Positions 1-7,806 are shown, counted from the stretch's first letter. The stretch is 25,269 bases of DNA from Actinomycetospora sp. (GCA_025925615.1 JAICLN010000006.1:1-25269); one strand, 5' to 3'. A program made the numbers and translations. Notes: generated by a model from the sequence alone, not told the origin.

Positions 1-2361
1 CGCATCCTCGACCGGCTCTACGGCTACGAGGTCAGCCCCGTCCTGTGGAAGAAGGTCATGCCGAAGCTCTCGGCGGGCCGCGTGCAGTCGGTGGCGACGC
101 GCGTGATCGTCGAGCGCGAGCGCGAGCGGATGGCGTTCGTCTCGGCGTCCTACTGGGGCATCGATGCGATCCTGCGCACCGCGAAGGAGCAGGACGCGGG
201 CAACACCCCGACCTTCAAGGCGGCCCTGACCGCGGTCGACGGCGCCCGGGTCGCCACCGGACGCGACTTCGACACCCGGGGGCAGCTCAAGAGCGACGAC
301 GTCCGCCGGCTGGACGAGGCGGACGCCCGGCGGCTGGCCGAGGCACTCGGCGGCGCCGACTACGCCGTCTCCTCCGTCGAGGAGAAGCCGTACACGCGCA
401 AGCCCTACGCCCCGTTCATGACCTCGACCCTCCAGCAGGAGGGCGGCCGGAAGCTCCGGTTCTCGGCCGAACGGACGATGCGCACCGCGCAGCGACTGTA
501 CGAGAACGGCTACATCACCTACATGCGTACGGACTCCACGACGCTGTCGGAGACCGCGATCAACGCCGCACGCACCCAGGCGCGGGACCTGTACGGGTCC
601 GAGAACGTCGCCGAGTCGCCGCGGCAGTACACGCGCAAGGTGAAGAACGCCCAGGAGGCGCACGAGGCGATCCGCCCCGCGGGTGACAGCTTCCGCACGC
701 CGGGTCAGGTGGCGGGCGAGCTGGGCGGCGACGAGTTCCGCCTCTACGAGCTGATCTGGCAGCGCACCATCGCGAGCCAGATGCGCGACGCCCGCGGCAC
801 GACGATGACGGTGCGGATCACCGGGACCGCGGCGACCGGCGAGGAGTGCACGTTCTCCGCGTCCGGTCGGACCATCACGTTCCCCGGCTTCCTGCGGGCG
901 TACGTCGAGACGGTCGACGACCAGTCGGGCGGCGAGGCCGACGACGCCGAGAGCCGGCTCCCCCGTCTGACCGAGGGCGACGCGCTGTCCGCCGACGCCC
1001 TCGACCCCTCGGGCCACGCGACGAGCCCGCCCGCCCGGTACACCGAGGCGAGCCTGGTGAAGACGCTCGAGGAGCGCGGGATCGGCCGCCCGTCGACCTA
1101 CGCCTCGATCATCAACACCATCCAGGAGCGCGGGTACGTCTGGAAGAAGGGCAGTGCACTCGTCCCGAGCTGGATCGCGTTCGCGGTCATCGGGCTGATG
1201 GAGAAGCACTTCGAGCGGCTCGTCGACTACGACTTCACCGCCACTCTCGAGGACGAGCTCGACGCGATCGCCTCGGGGAACGCGCAGCGCCAGACCTGGC
1301 TCTCGCACTTCTACTTCGGCGGCGAGAACGGCGAGAACGGCTCGGCACCCACGGGCAGCGGCGTCGAGGCGTCGATGACGAACCTGGGCGGGCTGAAGAA
1401 GCTCGTCGGGGACAACCTCGAGGGCATCGACGCCCGCGAGGTCAACTCGCTGCGGATGTTCGCCGACGAGCAGGGCCGCGACGTCGTGGTCCGCGTCGGG
1501 CGCTACGGGCCCTACCTCGAGCGGATGGTCACCGAGGACGGCGAGGAGCGCAGCCAGCGCGCGAACCTCCCCGACGACCTCCCGCCCGACGAGCTCGACC
1601 TCGCCCTCGCCGAGGAGCTGTTCTCCACCCCGCAGGAGGGCCGCTCGCTGGGCACCGACCCCGAGTCGGGCCACGAGGTCCTCGCCAAGGAGGGCCGCTT
1701 CGGGCCGTACGTCACCGAGGTGCTGCCCGAGGGGGCGAAGGAGAAGCCGCGCACCGGCTCCCTGTTCAAGTCGATGACGCTCGCCGAGATGACCCTCGAG
1801 GACGCGTTGAAGCTGCTCTCGCTGCCGCGGGTCGTCGGCAAGGACCCGGACACGGGCGTGGAGATCACCGCGCAGAACGGGCGTTACGGGCCGTACATCA
1901 AGAAGGACAAGGACTCCCGCTCGCTCGACAGCGAGGACAAGCTCTTCACGGTCACCCTCGAGGAGGCCCAGAAGATCTTCGCCCAGCCCAAGCAGCGCGG
2001 GCGGGCCGCCGCGAAGCCGCCGCTCAAGGAGCTCGGCAAGGACCCGGTGTCCGGCGAGCCGATGGTGGTCAAGGACGGTCGCTTCGGGCCGTACGTCACC
2101 GACGGCACGGGCTACAACGCCTCGCTGCGCAAGGGCGACGACGTCGAGACCCTCACCGACGAGCGCGCCGCCGAGCTGCTCGCGGAGAAGCGGGCGAAGG
2201 GCCCGGCGCCGAAGAAGACGCCGACCCGGTCGACGGCCTCCACGTCGACGGCCTCCAAGTCGACGGCGGCCAAGTCCACGGCCGCGAAGTCGAAGACGGG
2301 CACGACGACGAAGAAGGCCCCGGCGAAGAAGACCTCCACCCGGAAGTCGCCGACCACCTGA
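1..2361 (+). CDS. topA: DNA topoisomerase I, 5'-truncated by the window edge
   Basis: Type IA topoisomerase, which relaxes negative supercoils through a transient 5'-phosphotyrosine bond. The frame is open from base 1, where R-I-L-D-R-L-Y-G-Y-E-V-S-P precedes the ATG at 58, so the ATG at 58 is internal and the true start lies upstream of the window. The motif SAGRVQSVATR is coded near 73-105. The active-site motif ITYMRTDST is coded around 514-540, with the catalytic Tyr at codon 520-522. The C-terminal half carries four GR(Y/F)GPY repeats (about 1498, 1696, 1879 and 2080), the topoisomerase C-terminal repeats. There are no zinc-finger cysteines; the protein ends in a basic Lys/Ala/Ser/Thr tail coded by imperfect short tandem repeats (2220-2350), as in other actinobacterial TopA. 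Convergent with the next gene. Confidence 0.97.
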   Translation, partial: RILDRLYGYEVSPVLWKKVMPKLSAGRVQSVATRVIVERERERMAFVSASYWGIDAILRTAKEQDAGNTPTFKAALTAVDGARVATGRDFDTRGQLKSDDVRRLDEADARRLAEALGGADYAVSSVEEKPYTRKPYAPFMTSTLQQEGGRKLRFSAERTMRTAQRLYENGYITYMRTDSTTLSETAINAARTQARDLYGSENVAESPRQYTRKVKNAQEAHEAIRPAGDSFRTPGQVAGELGGDEFRLYELIWQRTIASQMRDARGTTMTVRITGTAATGEECTFSASGRTITFPGFLRAYVETVDDQSGGEADDAESRLPRLTEGDALSADALDPSGHATSPPARYTEASLVKTLEERGIGRPSTYASIINTIQERGYVWKKGSALVPSWIAFAVIGLMEKHFERLVDYDFTATLEDELDAIASGNAQRQTWLSHFYFGGENGENGSAPTGSGVEASMTNLGGLKKLVGDNLEGIDAREVNSLRMFADEQGRDVVVRVGRYGPYLERMVTEDGEERSQRANLPDDLPPDELDLALAEELFSTPQEGRSLGTDPESGHEVLAKEGRFGPYVTEVLPEGAKEKPRTGSLFKSMTLAEMTLEDALKLLSLPRVVGKDPDTGVEITAQNGRYGPYIKKDKDSRSLDSEDKLFTVTLEEAQKIFAQPKQRGRAAAKPPLKELGKDPVSGEPMVVKDGRFGPYVTDGTGYNASLRKGDDVETLTDERAAELLAEKRAKGPAPKKTPTRSTASTSTASKSTAAKSTAAKSKTGTTTKKAPAKKTSTRKSPTT

Positions 2362-2430
2362 CGACCCTCGACGAGACGCACATGGCGCATCTCCGGGTCG
2401 CCCCGGACGTGCGAGGTGTGCCCCTCGCGG

Positions 2431-2613
2431 TCACTCCGCGGTGTAGAAGTAGCCGCCCGGCAGGTCGACGGTCTTCTTCTTCGTCCGGCTGTTCCAGGTG
2501 AACGGCCCGAGCTCGACGCTGTAGGACACCGTCGTGCCCGACTCCGAGCGCGACACGTTGCGCCAGATCGGCAGCGGTCCCAGACGACGGTGCTTGCGGT
2601 AGTTGAGGCCCAC
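2431..2613 (-). CDS. Small DUF4236-type protein
   Basis: 60-residue protein beginning (M)GLNYRKHRRLGPLPIWRNVSRSESGTT. The opening GLNYRK(R)xxLGP followed by a small Arg/Ser-rich turn and GT is the signature of the DUF4236 family, usually found at the N terminus of short bacterial proteins; the function is unknown. The start is GTG at 2611-2613. A GGGAG lies about 19 nt upstream, which is far for a ribosome site, so the start rests on conservation of the motif. It lies 29 nt downstream of the TfoX-like gene on the same strand, so the two may be cotranscribed. It ends convergently 69 bp from topA. Confidence 0.7.
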   Translation of the reverse strand: MGLNYRKHRRLGPLPIWRNVSRSESGTTVSYSVELGPFTWNSRTKKKTVDLPGGYFYTAE

Positions 2614-2642
2614 GGGTGATCACTGCCCGTTCTCCCGGGGCC

Positions 2643-2972
2643 TCACGCCCGGCCCGCCCCCACGAACACCCGGGCCTCCTCCGCGAGGGCCTGCCACGCC
2701 CCGGGGTCGACCGCGGCCACCGCCACCCACTCCTTCATCGGGCGCCCACGGCCGGCGTCGAACGGGGCGCCGTCACCGGACGCGAGCAGAGCGCGCACGC
2801 GCGCCGCCGGAAGCTTCACGACGAGGGCGCCGTCGCGCACCATCGCGAAGATCGAGCCGTTCACGGTGAGGGCGTCGGCCCCGAAGCCGCGTCGGCTCGG
2901 ATCGGGTGGGGCGACGCCGGGGCGGTCCCGCAGGACGGTCACGACGCCGTCGAAGCACTCGTCGGGCTCCAC
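2643..2972 (-). CDS. TfoX N-terminal domain-like protein
   Basis: 109 residues. The core 'RRGFGADALTVNGSIFAM' followed by a short beta strand 'GALVVKLP', then 'MKEWVAV' and a C-terminal helix 'AWQALAEEARVFV', is the pattern of the TfoX N-terminal / YjbR-like fold (family knowledge). These small proteins have no established enzyme activity in actinobacteria. The frame stays open to 3125. I choose the GTG at 2970-2972 because GGGGGAGG (complement of 2981-2988) sits 8 nt upstream, the best ribosome site in the region, and because the conserved part begins right after it. A longer form from the GTG at 2994-2996 is possible. It is divergent from the gene at 3034, with 61 bp between. Confidence 0.75.
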   Translation of the reverse strand: MEPDECFDGVVTVLRDRPGVAPPDPSRRGFGADALTVNGSIFAMVRDGALVVKLPAARVRALLASGDGAPFDAGRGRPMKEWVAVAAVDPGAWQALAEEARVFVGAGRA

Positions 2973-3033
2973 CGCGCCAGCCTCCCCCGCCCGCACGGTG
3001 GCCGAAGCCGCCCGATCGTGTGATGGTCGGGGG

Positions 3034-3531
3034 ATGGACGCAGGAGGCCCGCGCAACTCCGATCCGCTCGCGGGACCCGACGGGACCGCCCCGCCGCCAC
3101 CCGTCACCGACCCGGCGTCGAGCACGGTCCGCCCGTCGGACCTGCGGTTGCCGGCGGCCGCGGACGCCGACGGGATCGCGGCGTGGATGGACGCCGACCG
3201 CGAGCGCAGCCTGCAGCCCTGGGCGCCGGAGGCCCGCGACGTGCCGCCGCCGCGCCCGCTGCCCGTCCAGCGCCGTCAGCGCACGCTCCCCCCGGAGCAC
3301 GGGGACGCTCCCTCGGTCGGGGGCGGACCGAGGGAGGACGAGCCGTCCTGGCGGCGGGAGCGCCGCGAGGAGGCCGAGTTCCGCGCCGAGTTCGGTGAGT
3401 GGCGGGCCGGCGCCCAGGGTGCGGGTGGGCGGAGTCCGGGCGGATTCCTCGGCGGGGTGCGGCTCGGGGCCCCGCTGCTCGTGCTGATCGCGGTCCTCGT
3501 CGCCGTCGCGGCGATCGCCCTGCACCTCTAG
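3034..3531 (+). CDS. Hypothetical protein with one C-terminal membrane anchor
   Basis: 165 residues. I do not recognise a family. The first two thirds is Pro-, Arg- and acidic-rich low-complexity sequence with several charged stretches (for example DEPSWRRERREEAEFRAEFGEW), probably unstructured and cytoplasmic. The last about 22 residues (APLLVLIAVLVAVAAIALHL) form a single hydrophobic helix, so it is probably a tail-anchored membrane protein. The start ATG at 3034 follows a GGTCGGGGG run. Upstream in-frame codons exist back to 2866, but they overlap the start of the divergent TfoX-like gene and lack support. It is transcribed toward holB. Confidence 0.6.
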   Translation: MDAGGPRNSDPLAGPDGTAPPPPVTDPASSTVRPSDLRLPAAADADGIAAWMDADRERSLQPWAPEARDVPPPRPLPVQRRQRTLPPEHGDAPSVGGGPREDEPSWRRERREEAEFRAEFGEWRAGAQGAGGRSPGGFLGGVRLGAPLLVLIAVLVAVAAIALHL

Positions 3532-3579
3532 GTACGCCGGCGATGGTCCCCTATCGGCGTGCTCAACAGGATGCTGACA

Positions 3580-3591
3580 CCTGACGTCAGG
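3580..3591. promoter_or_regulatory. Perfect 12-bp palindrome upstream of holB
   Basis: CCTGACGTCAGG is a perfect inverted repeat in the 122-bp gap before holB. CTGACA occurs on either side, at about 3574 and 3603. It could be an operator. No neighbouring regulator is suggested, and a chance occurrence is possible. Confidence 0.3.
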
Positions 3592-3653
3592 ATGAAAGCC
3601 TTTCTGACATGGGCCGCCCGACGCTGTCGGACGCCTGGGGCATCATCGGGTCC

Positions 3654-4859
3654 GTGAGTGTGTGGTCGCAGGTCGTCGGTCAGCCCGAGGCCGTCGCGGA
3701 GCTGTGGGCCGCCGTCGAGCACGCCGGCCGCGTCCGCTTCTCCACCGACGCGGCGGGTGGCGACGGCGAGCGCATCGGGGGTGCGATGACCCACGCATGG
3801 CTGTTCACCGGTCCCCCCGGCTCCGGGCGCTCGGTCGCGGCGCGGGCCTTCGCGGCGGCCCTGCAGTGCCCGCGTGGAGGGTGCGACGCCTGCCAGGTCT
3901 GCCGCACCGTCCTGGCCGGCACCCACGCCGATGTCCACGAGGTCGCCACCGAGGGGCTCTCGCTGGGTGTGAAGGAGATGCGCGGGGTCATCGAGCGCGC
4001 CGCCCGCATGCCCACCACGGCCCGCTGGCAGGTCGTGCTCATCGAGGACGCCGACCGGATGACCGAGCAGGCCTCGAACGCCGTCCTCAAGGCCGTCGAG
4101 GAGCCGAACGAGCGCACCGTCTTCCTGCTGTGCGCGCCGAGCGAGCACCCCGACGACGTGAGCGTCACCATCCGCTCGCGCTGCCGCCCGCTGCGCCTGC
4201 GCACGCCGGTCACGTCGGCGATCGCGGAGGTGCTCGTCGAGCGGGACGGCATCGACGTCGAGACCGCGAGCTGGGCCGCGAGCGTGAGCGGGGGCCACAT
4301 CGGGCGGGCACGGCGGCTCGCGCGCGACGAGGACGCCCGGAACCGTCGGGAGGCCGTGCTCGCCGTCCCGCGCTCGCTGCGCAGCCCGGCGGAGGTGTTC
4401 GCGGCCGCGGACGGTCTCGTGGGAGCCGCCGAGGCCGAGGTCGCCGCCCTGACCGGGGAGCGGGACGAGGCCGAGCGCGAGGAACTGGCTGTCTCCATGG
4501 GCGCGGGCGGATCCGGCAAGGGAGTGGCCCAGGCCCAGCGCGCGGCCAAGGCCGCCGAGAAGGACCTCGTGGCCAAACAGAAGCAGCGCGCGACCCGGAC
4601 GCGCCGCGACGCGCTCGACCGCGCCCTCGTCGACCTCGCCGGCTACTACCGCGACGTCCTCGTGCGCGGGTTCGGCGCCGCGGTCACCGCGACGCACCCG
4701 GACCGCGCCCGCGAGGTCGAGGCCGCCGCTCGGGAGGGCTCGCCCGAATCGGCGCTGCGCCGCCTGGAAGCGGTCCTGGCCTGCCGGGACGCGCTGGAGA
4801 CGAACGTGAAGCCGCAGATCGCGGTCGAGGCGATGGTGACGGCGCTGCGCTCCGGATAG
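3654..4859 (+). CDS. holB: DNA polymerase III delta prime subunit
   Basis: 401 residues. Clamp-loader subunit of the replicative polymerase. The N-terminal 'VVGQ' is followed by a P-loop GPPGSGRS at residues 53-60, where Arg replaces the usual Lys, as is common in non-catalytic delta prime subunits. A four-cysteine zinc module lies at Cys72, 77, 80 and 83. 'IEDADRMTEQASNAVLKAVEEP' (DnaX/HolB box) and the 'SRC' arginine-finger motif follow. A long charged, probably helical, insert occupies roughly residues 255-320. The start GTG at 3654 is preferred over one at 3609: homology begins here, and a weak -10-like CATCAT ends 7 nt upstream, suggesting a leaderless message. In related genomes this gene sits near topA with a thymidylate kinase gene between them; none is present here. 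Confidence 0.93.
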   Translation: MSVWSQVVGQPEAVAELWAAVEHAGRVRFSTDAAGGDGERIGGAMTHAWLFTGPPGSGRSVAARAFAAALQCPRGGCDACQVCRTVLAGTHADVHEVATEGLSLGVKEMRGVIERAARMPTTARWQVVLIEDADRMTEQASNAVLKAVEEPNERTVFLLCAPSEHPDDVSVTIRSRCRPLRLRTPVTSAIAEVLVERDGIDVETASWAASVSGGHIGRARRLARDEDARNRREAVLAVPRSLRSPAEVFAAADGLVGAAEAEVAALTGERDEAEREELAVSMGAGGSGKGVAQAQRAAKAAEKDLVAKQKQRATRTRRDALDRALVDLAGYYRDVLVRGFGAAVTATHPDRAREVEAAAREGSPESALRRLEAVLACRDALETNVKPQIAVEAMVTALRSG

Positions 4860-5121
4860 GCGGTCAGCCCTCGACGAACACCAGGTCCGGGATCGCCGCC
4901 GTCAGCGCCACCCGGTCGCCGTCCTGGGTGATCAGGCCGCGGCCGGGCTCTCCTCGACGGGCCAGGTCTGACCACCACCTGCGGACCCTGACCGCCGCGC
5001 GCGTGGTCGAGCAGGACGGCCGCACGTTCCGGGTCCCGACGACGGGTGTGGTCCCGGTGCACACGATGATGCTCGCCGCCGGCGATGGCGCCGGGCTGCT
5101 CCGCTGAGTTGCCCGATTCCG
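4860..5121. pseudogene. Degenerate coding remnants after holB
   Basis: This stretch has actinobacterial coding-like composition on both strands but no intact gene. On the minus strand an open tail ends at 4864 with the sense of 'ITQDGDRVALTAAIPDLVFVEG'. On the plus strand a tail of about 40 residues ('LTAARVVEQDGRTFRVPTTGVV...') ends at 5105-5107. The plus-strand piece looks like the end of a winged-helix-like or enzyme segment, but I cannot assign a family. Two decayed genes, or one rearranged gene, are the simplest explanations. Confidence 0.35.
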
Positions 5122-5142
5122 GCCCCGTGGGAGGAACGGGGC
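5122..5142 (+). terminator. Short GC hairpin before the next operon
   Basis: GCCCCGT (5122-5128), a 7-nt loop, and ACGGGGC (5136-5142) form a perfect 7-bp stem. There is no T tract. It could be a weak terminator for the holB region or a leader structure. Confidence 0.3.
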
Positions 5143-5145
5143 GAT

Positions 5146-5151
5146 TAGCGT
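5146..5151 (+). promoter_or_regulatory. -10 box of a leaderless transcript
   Basis: TAGCGT (TANNNT) ends exactly 7 nt before the GTG at 5159, placing the expected transcription start at the start codon. No good -35 is visible. This spacing decides the start of the next gene in favour of 5159 over the GTG at 5150. Confidence 0.5.
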
Positions 5152-5158
5152 GCTCGGG

Positions 5159-5632
5159 GTGAGCACGCCCGTCCCGCCGCCGGGGCTCTACACGCAGCCG
5201 CCCACCGGTCTGCCACCCGCGCTCGCCGAGCGCCCGGTCGGAGCCTCGGACCCGACCGTGCTGACCGACGGCCAGGTCGTGCCCCGACAGATCGTGCCCG
5301 CGCCCGCAGCCGCCGGCGCGTTCTCGGTCGATCTCGCCCGCGCTCCTCAGGTGCTCCGGGATCTCCAGGACGCCCGGCAGGAGCTCGAGGACCTGAAGGT
5401 CGAGGCCCGGTTCCTCGGCAAGGTCGACCCGTCGTCGAACGACCAGGTCAGCCTCGACGCCGCGGCGGTCCTCGGCGCCGTGGCCGTCGGCGGTCCCGGC
5501 TCACTCCTCGAGGCGCTCGATGCCGGCGTCACCAGGCTCGATGGGTTGATCGGCGCGATCAGGTCCGAGCTCGACGCCTACCAGCAGACGGATCGGGCGA
5601 ACGGTGCGCGGATCGACGACGCGAGGGCGTGA
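5159..5632 (+). CDS. Helical hypothetical protein, PE/WXG100-size, upstream of a DUF3558 lipoprotein
   Basis: 157 residues. Residues 1-60 are Pro/Ala-rich and probably disordered. From about residue 61 two long amphipathic helices follow (PQVLRDLQDARQELEDLKVEARFLGKVDP and LLEALDAGVTRLDGLIGAIRSELDAYQQ) with a loop near DPSSND. This helix-turn-helix hairpin of about 95 residues resembles the overall shape of ESX-associated helical proteins, but no WXG motif and no clear YxxxD/E export signal are visible, so that link is only inference. The gene overlaps the lipoprotein gene by 29 bp, indicating translational coupling. Small helical genes next to DUF3558 lipoproteins are common in Pseudonocardiaceae (recollection, not checked). 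Confidence 0.7.
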   Translation: MSTPVPPPGLYTQPPTGLPPALAERPVGASDPTVLTDGQVVPRQIVPAPAAAGAFSVDLARAPQVLRDLQDARQELEDLKVEARFLGKVDPSSNDQVSLDAAAVLGAVAVGGPGSLLEALDAGVTRLDGLIGAIRSELDAYQQTDRANGARIDDARA

Positions 5633-6188
5633 GGCGCTCGGGGCCGTCGGACTCGTGGCGGTCGTGCTCACGGCGGCGTGCACCGGCACGTCGAGTCCGC
5701 CCGCTCCCGCCGCGACGACGGCCGGAGGTCCGGACCTTCCGCCGTCGGTCACGCACCCACTCGACGCGGCGGCCGTGGCCGAGGCACCGTGCGCCCGGCT
5801 GCTCACGGCCGACGAGTTGCGGACGCTCGGCATCTCGGCGCCGGGTCGACCTCGTACCTACCTCGGGGTCGCCGAGTGCTCGTGGACCTCCGGCGCTGAC
5901 GACCGACTGCGGATCGGGGTCGTCACGACGCGCGATCTCCTCGCCGACACCTACCGTTCGAGCCACGCGCCAATCTTCGAACCGACGACCGTCGCGGGCT
6001 ACCCCGCGGTCCGACAGCGAACATCCGCGACCTTCAACACCTGCGATGTGACCACCGGTCTCGGCGGCCGTCAGGCGCTGGAGACGGATTGGACAGGTTC
6101 CGCGCCCGCATCGCCGTCCACCGACCCGTGTGCACACGCCGAGGAAGCGATCGCGCTGGTCGTCCGGAAGCTGCCGCCCCAGAGATGA
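5604..6188 (+). CDS. DUF3558-type secreted lipoprotein
   Basis: 194 residues. Signal peptide: a positive N-terminus (RGSTTRGRE), a hydrophobic core GAVGLVAVVL and a lipobox-like LTAAC, with the lipidated Cys near residue 26. A Ser/Pro/Ala-rich linker follows. The mature domain has 'PCARLLTADELRTLGI', 'CSWTS' and 'CDVTTGL', giving conserved cysteines and the layout of the DUF3558 family of actinobacterial lipoproteins, predicted to sit on the outer face of the cell membrane; function unknown. The GTG start at 5604 lies inside the previous gene (29-bp overlap); no ATG with a ribosome site is available. It ends 38 bp before a repeat region. Confidence 0.82.
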   Translation: MRGSTTRGREALGAVGLVAVVLTAACTGTSSPPAPAATTAGGPDLPPSVTHPLDAAAVAEAPCARLLTADELRTLGISAPGRPRTYLGVAECSWTSGADDRLRIGVVTTRDLLADTYRSSHAPIFEPTTVAGYPAVRQRTSATFNTCDVTTGLGGRQALETDWTGSAPASPSTDPCAHAEEAIALVVRKLPPQR

Positions 6189-6225
6189 AACCGCGTCCAT
6201 CGGACACGGCTTCGCGAGCAGTGGT

Positions 6226-6379
6226 GGCCCGGTCTCGAAGACGTCACCCCGGACCGAACAGCTATTGCGCACCCGCGTCATCGTGACGCGGTTGCGCAAG
6301 GGCGCTTCGCGCTGCTGAGGCGGGGCCGTGACCTCCTGCTCCGCGACGCCGACCACCGCCGCCCCGGTGGCCGCAAGCA
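6226..6379. repeat. Repeat copy 1: diverged duplicate of the ybaK 3' end and its downstream flank
   Basis: It aligns with 6405-6557 at a constant offset of 178 bp after one indel. It starts with the shared GGTCTCGAAGACGTCACCCC (6231-6250) and ends with shared GCCCCGGTGG. On the minus strand it codes LLAATGAAVVGVAEQ, which parallels LLAATGATVVDVAEQ at the end of ybaK, so it is a gene-tail copy with no gene in front of it. Confidence 0.85.
6265..6299 (-). terminator. Long hairpin in repeat copy 1
   Basis: The left arm 6265-6280 and right arm 6284-6299 pair over 15 of 16 positions with a TCG loop. This is the strongest secondary structure downstream of ybaK and fits a terminator for the minus-strand nitrilase-ybaK operon. 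It may also stop the DUF3558 message from the other side. Confidence 0.6.
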
Positions 6380-6404
6380 ACCACATGGCTCGGCCAGCGG
6401 GGAT

Positions 6405-6557
6405 GGCCGGTCTCGAAGACGTCACCCCGGACCGAAGCGGCACCGCGCGACCGCGTCGTCGTGACGCGGTTGCAGGAGAGCGCTTCGCGCTGCCGAGGCC
6501 GGACAGTGACCTACTGCTCCGCCACGTCCACCACCGTCGCCCCGGTGGCGGCCAGCA
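6405..6557. repeat. Repeat copy 2: includes the true end of ybaK
   Basis: Second member of the 178-bp-period tandem duplication. Its right end is the last about 15 codons of ybaK (6511-6557) and its left part is the flank downstream of the ybaK stop codon. Confidence 0.85.
6450..6470 (-). terminator. Hairpin just downstream of ybaK
   Basis: ACCGCGTC (6450-6457), loop GTCGT and GACGCGGT (6463-6470) form a perfect 8-bp stem 40 nt after the ybaK stop. It is the counterpart of the longer hairpin in copy 1. Confidence 0.5.
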
Positions 6558-6990
6558 GCTCGTCGGGCGTCGCGTCGAAGACCGTCCTCGGCGAGCCCGC
6601 GGCCGCCCACACCCGCGGCCACGCCAGGACCTCCCGCTCCACCACGGTCCGCACCGGCGCCGTCAGGCCCACCGGCGCGACGCCTCCGATCGCGAAGCCT
6701 GTCCGTTGACGAACGAACGCCCCGGTCGCCTGCTCCACCGGCGACCCGACCACCGTCGCCAGCCGCCCCACGTCCACCCGTGAGGACCCGGCGGCGAGCA
6801 CCAGCACCGCCTCGTCGGAGTCCGGCAGCCGGAACACCAGCGACTTCACGATCTGCCCGACCTCGCACCCCAGAGCCGCGCCGGCCTCGGCCGCCGTCCG
6901 CGTCGAGTCGGGGAGCTCGCGGACGCGCCCGGTCAGCCCGAGCGAGTCGAGCGCGGCGGAGACCCGGTCGACGCTGCGCACCTTCGCCAC
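6511..6990 (-). CDS. YbaK/EbsC family aminoacyl-tRNA deacylase
   Basis: 159 residues, full length for the single-domain YbaK/ProX type. Family members hydrolyse mischarged tRNAs in trans, typically Cys- or Ala-tRNA(Pro). Visible features are 'STRTAAEAGAALGCEVGQIVKSLVF', containing the conserved Lys of the active site, 'VLVLAAGSSRVD', and 'FAIGGVAPVG', matching the family (Y/F)xIGGVxPxG loop. The ATG at 6988-6990 begins 3 nt after the stop of the nitrilase gene, so the two are almost certainly one operon. The last codons lie in a tandemly duplicated segment. The exact tRNA substrate cannot be read from the sequence. Confidence 0.9.
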   Translation of the reverse strand: MAKVRSVDRVSAALDSLGLTGRVRELPDSTRTAAEAGAALGCEVGQIVKSLVFRLPDSDEAVLVLAAGSSRVDVGRLATVVGSPVEQATGAFVRQRTGFAIGGVAPVGLTAPVRTVVEREVLAWPRVWAAAGSPRTVFDATPDELLAATGATVVDVAEQ

Positions 6991-6993
6991 GTC

Positions 6994-7785
6994 TCAGCCC
7001 AATCGTCGGTTCGCCAGCACGGGCAGCACCGCTCGCGTCTTCTCCACCGACGCCGTGTCGACGTCGACCACGAGCAGCCCCGGGTCGGCCGCCAACGACT
7101 CCTCGACCACCCCGAACGGCGAGGCCACCAACGAGTGGCCGACCCCGCGCGGGGCCTTGCCGGGGTCGATCCCGCGCGCGAGCGGGTCGGCCTGGTCGCA
7201 GGCCAGCACGTACGTCGTCGAGTCGATCGCCCGGGCGCGCACGAGCAGCTCCCACTGTTCGACCTTGCCCGGACCGGCACCCCAGGACGCCGGGAGCAGC
7301 ACCGTCGAGGCGCCGCGGTCGGCCAGGGCGCGGAAGAGCTCGGGGAAGCGGATGTCGTAGCAGGTCGCGAGGCCGAGGGTCTCGCCGTCGACCTCGACCA
7401 CGACCGGCTCGGACCCCGGCGCGACGGTGTCCGACTCCGCGAACCCGAACGCGTCGTAGAGATGGATCTTGTCGTACGAGGTGTCGACGCCGCGGCCCGT
7501 CGCGAGCAGCGTGTTGGTGACGCGCCCGTCGTCGGTGGGCGTGAACATCCCGGCCACGACGAGCACGCCGTTCTGCTCGGCGATCTCGCGGACCCGGCTC
7601 GCCCACGGCCCGTCCAGGGGCTCCGCGACCGGCTTCAGCGAGACCCCGAACCGGCACATGGTCGCCTCGGGGAACACGACGACGGAAGCGCCCTGCTGCG
7701 CGGCGAGCGCGGCATGGTCGGCGATCAGCTCGAGGTTCGCCATCGGATCGTCCGTGGCCAGAATCTGGGCGAGGGCAACGCGCAT
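6994..7785 (-). CDS. Carbon-nitrogen hydrolase, NIT1-like deaminated-glutathione amidase type
   Basis: 263 residues. Nitrilase-superfamily amidase with the Glu-Lys-Cys triad: Glu40 in 'VVVFPEATM', Lys106 in 'YDKIHLYD' and Cys142 in 'ATCYDIRFPELFR'. The 'YDKIHLYDAFG' and 'RFPELFR' boxes fit the Nit1/deaminated-glutathione amidase branch, which repairs a side product of transaminases. The substrate is inferred from this similarity only. First gene of the operon with ybaK. The ATG at 7783-7785 is preceded by TATACA ending 7 nt upstream, so the mRNA is predicted to be leaderless. That box overlaps the -10 of the divergent acetyltransferase gene. Confidence 0.88.
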   Translation of the reverse strand: MRVALAQILATDDPMANLELIADHAALAAQQGASVVVFPEATMCRFGVSLKPVAEPLDGPWASRVREIAEQNGVLVVAGMFTPTDDGRVTNTLLATGRGVDTSYDKIHLYDAFGFAESDTVAPGSEPVVVEVDGETLGLATCYDIRFPELFRALADRGASTVLLPASWGAGPGKVEQWELLVRARAIDSTTYVLACDQADPLARGIDPGKAPRGVGHSLVASPFGVVEESLAADPGLLVVDVDTASVEKTRAVLPVLANRRLG

Positions 7786-7792
7786 GCCGCCG

Positions 7793-7800
7793 TGTATACC
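7793..7800. promoter_or_regulatory. Overlapping divergent -10 boxes
   Basis: TGTATACC reads as TATACC (7795-7800) on the plus strand, 6 nt before the ATG at 7807, and as TATACA (complement of 7793-7798) on the minus strand, 7 nt before the ATG ending at 7785. Four base pairs are shared. Both genes would be leaderless and polymerase could occupy only one orientation at a time. Confidence 0.65.
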
Positions 7801-7806
7801 GGTCCG

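Noticed and set aside
3528..4697. A 389-codon minus-strand frame opposite holB
   Set aside because: Antisense to a clear core gene and without recognisable motifs.
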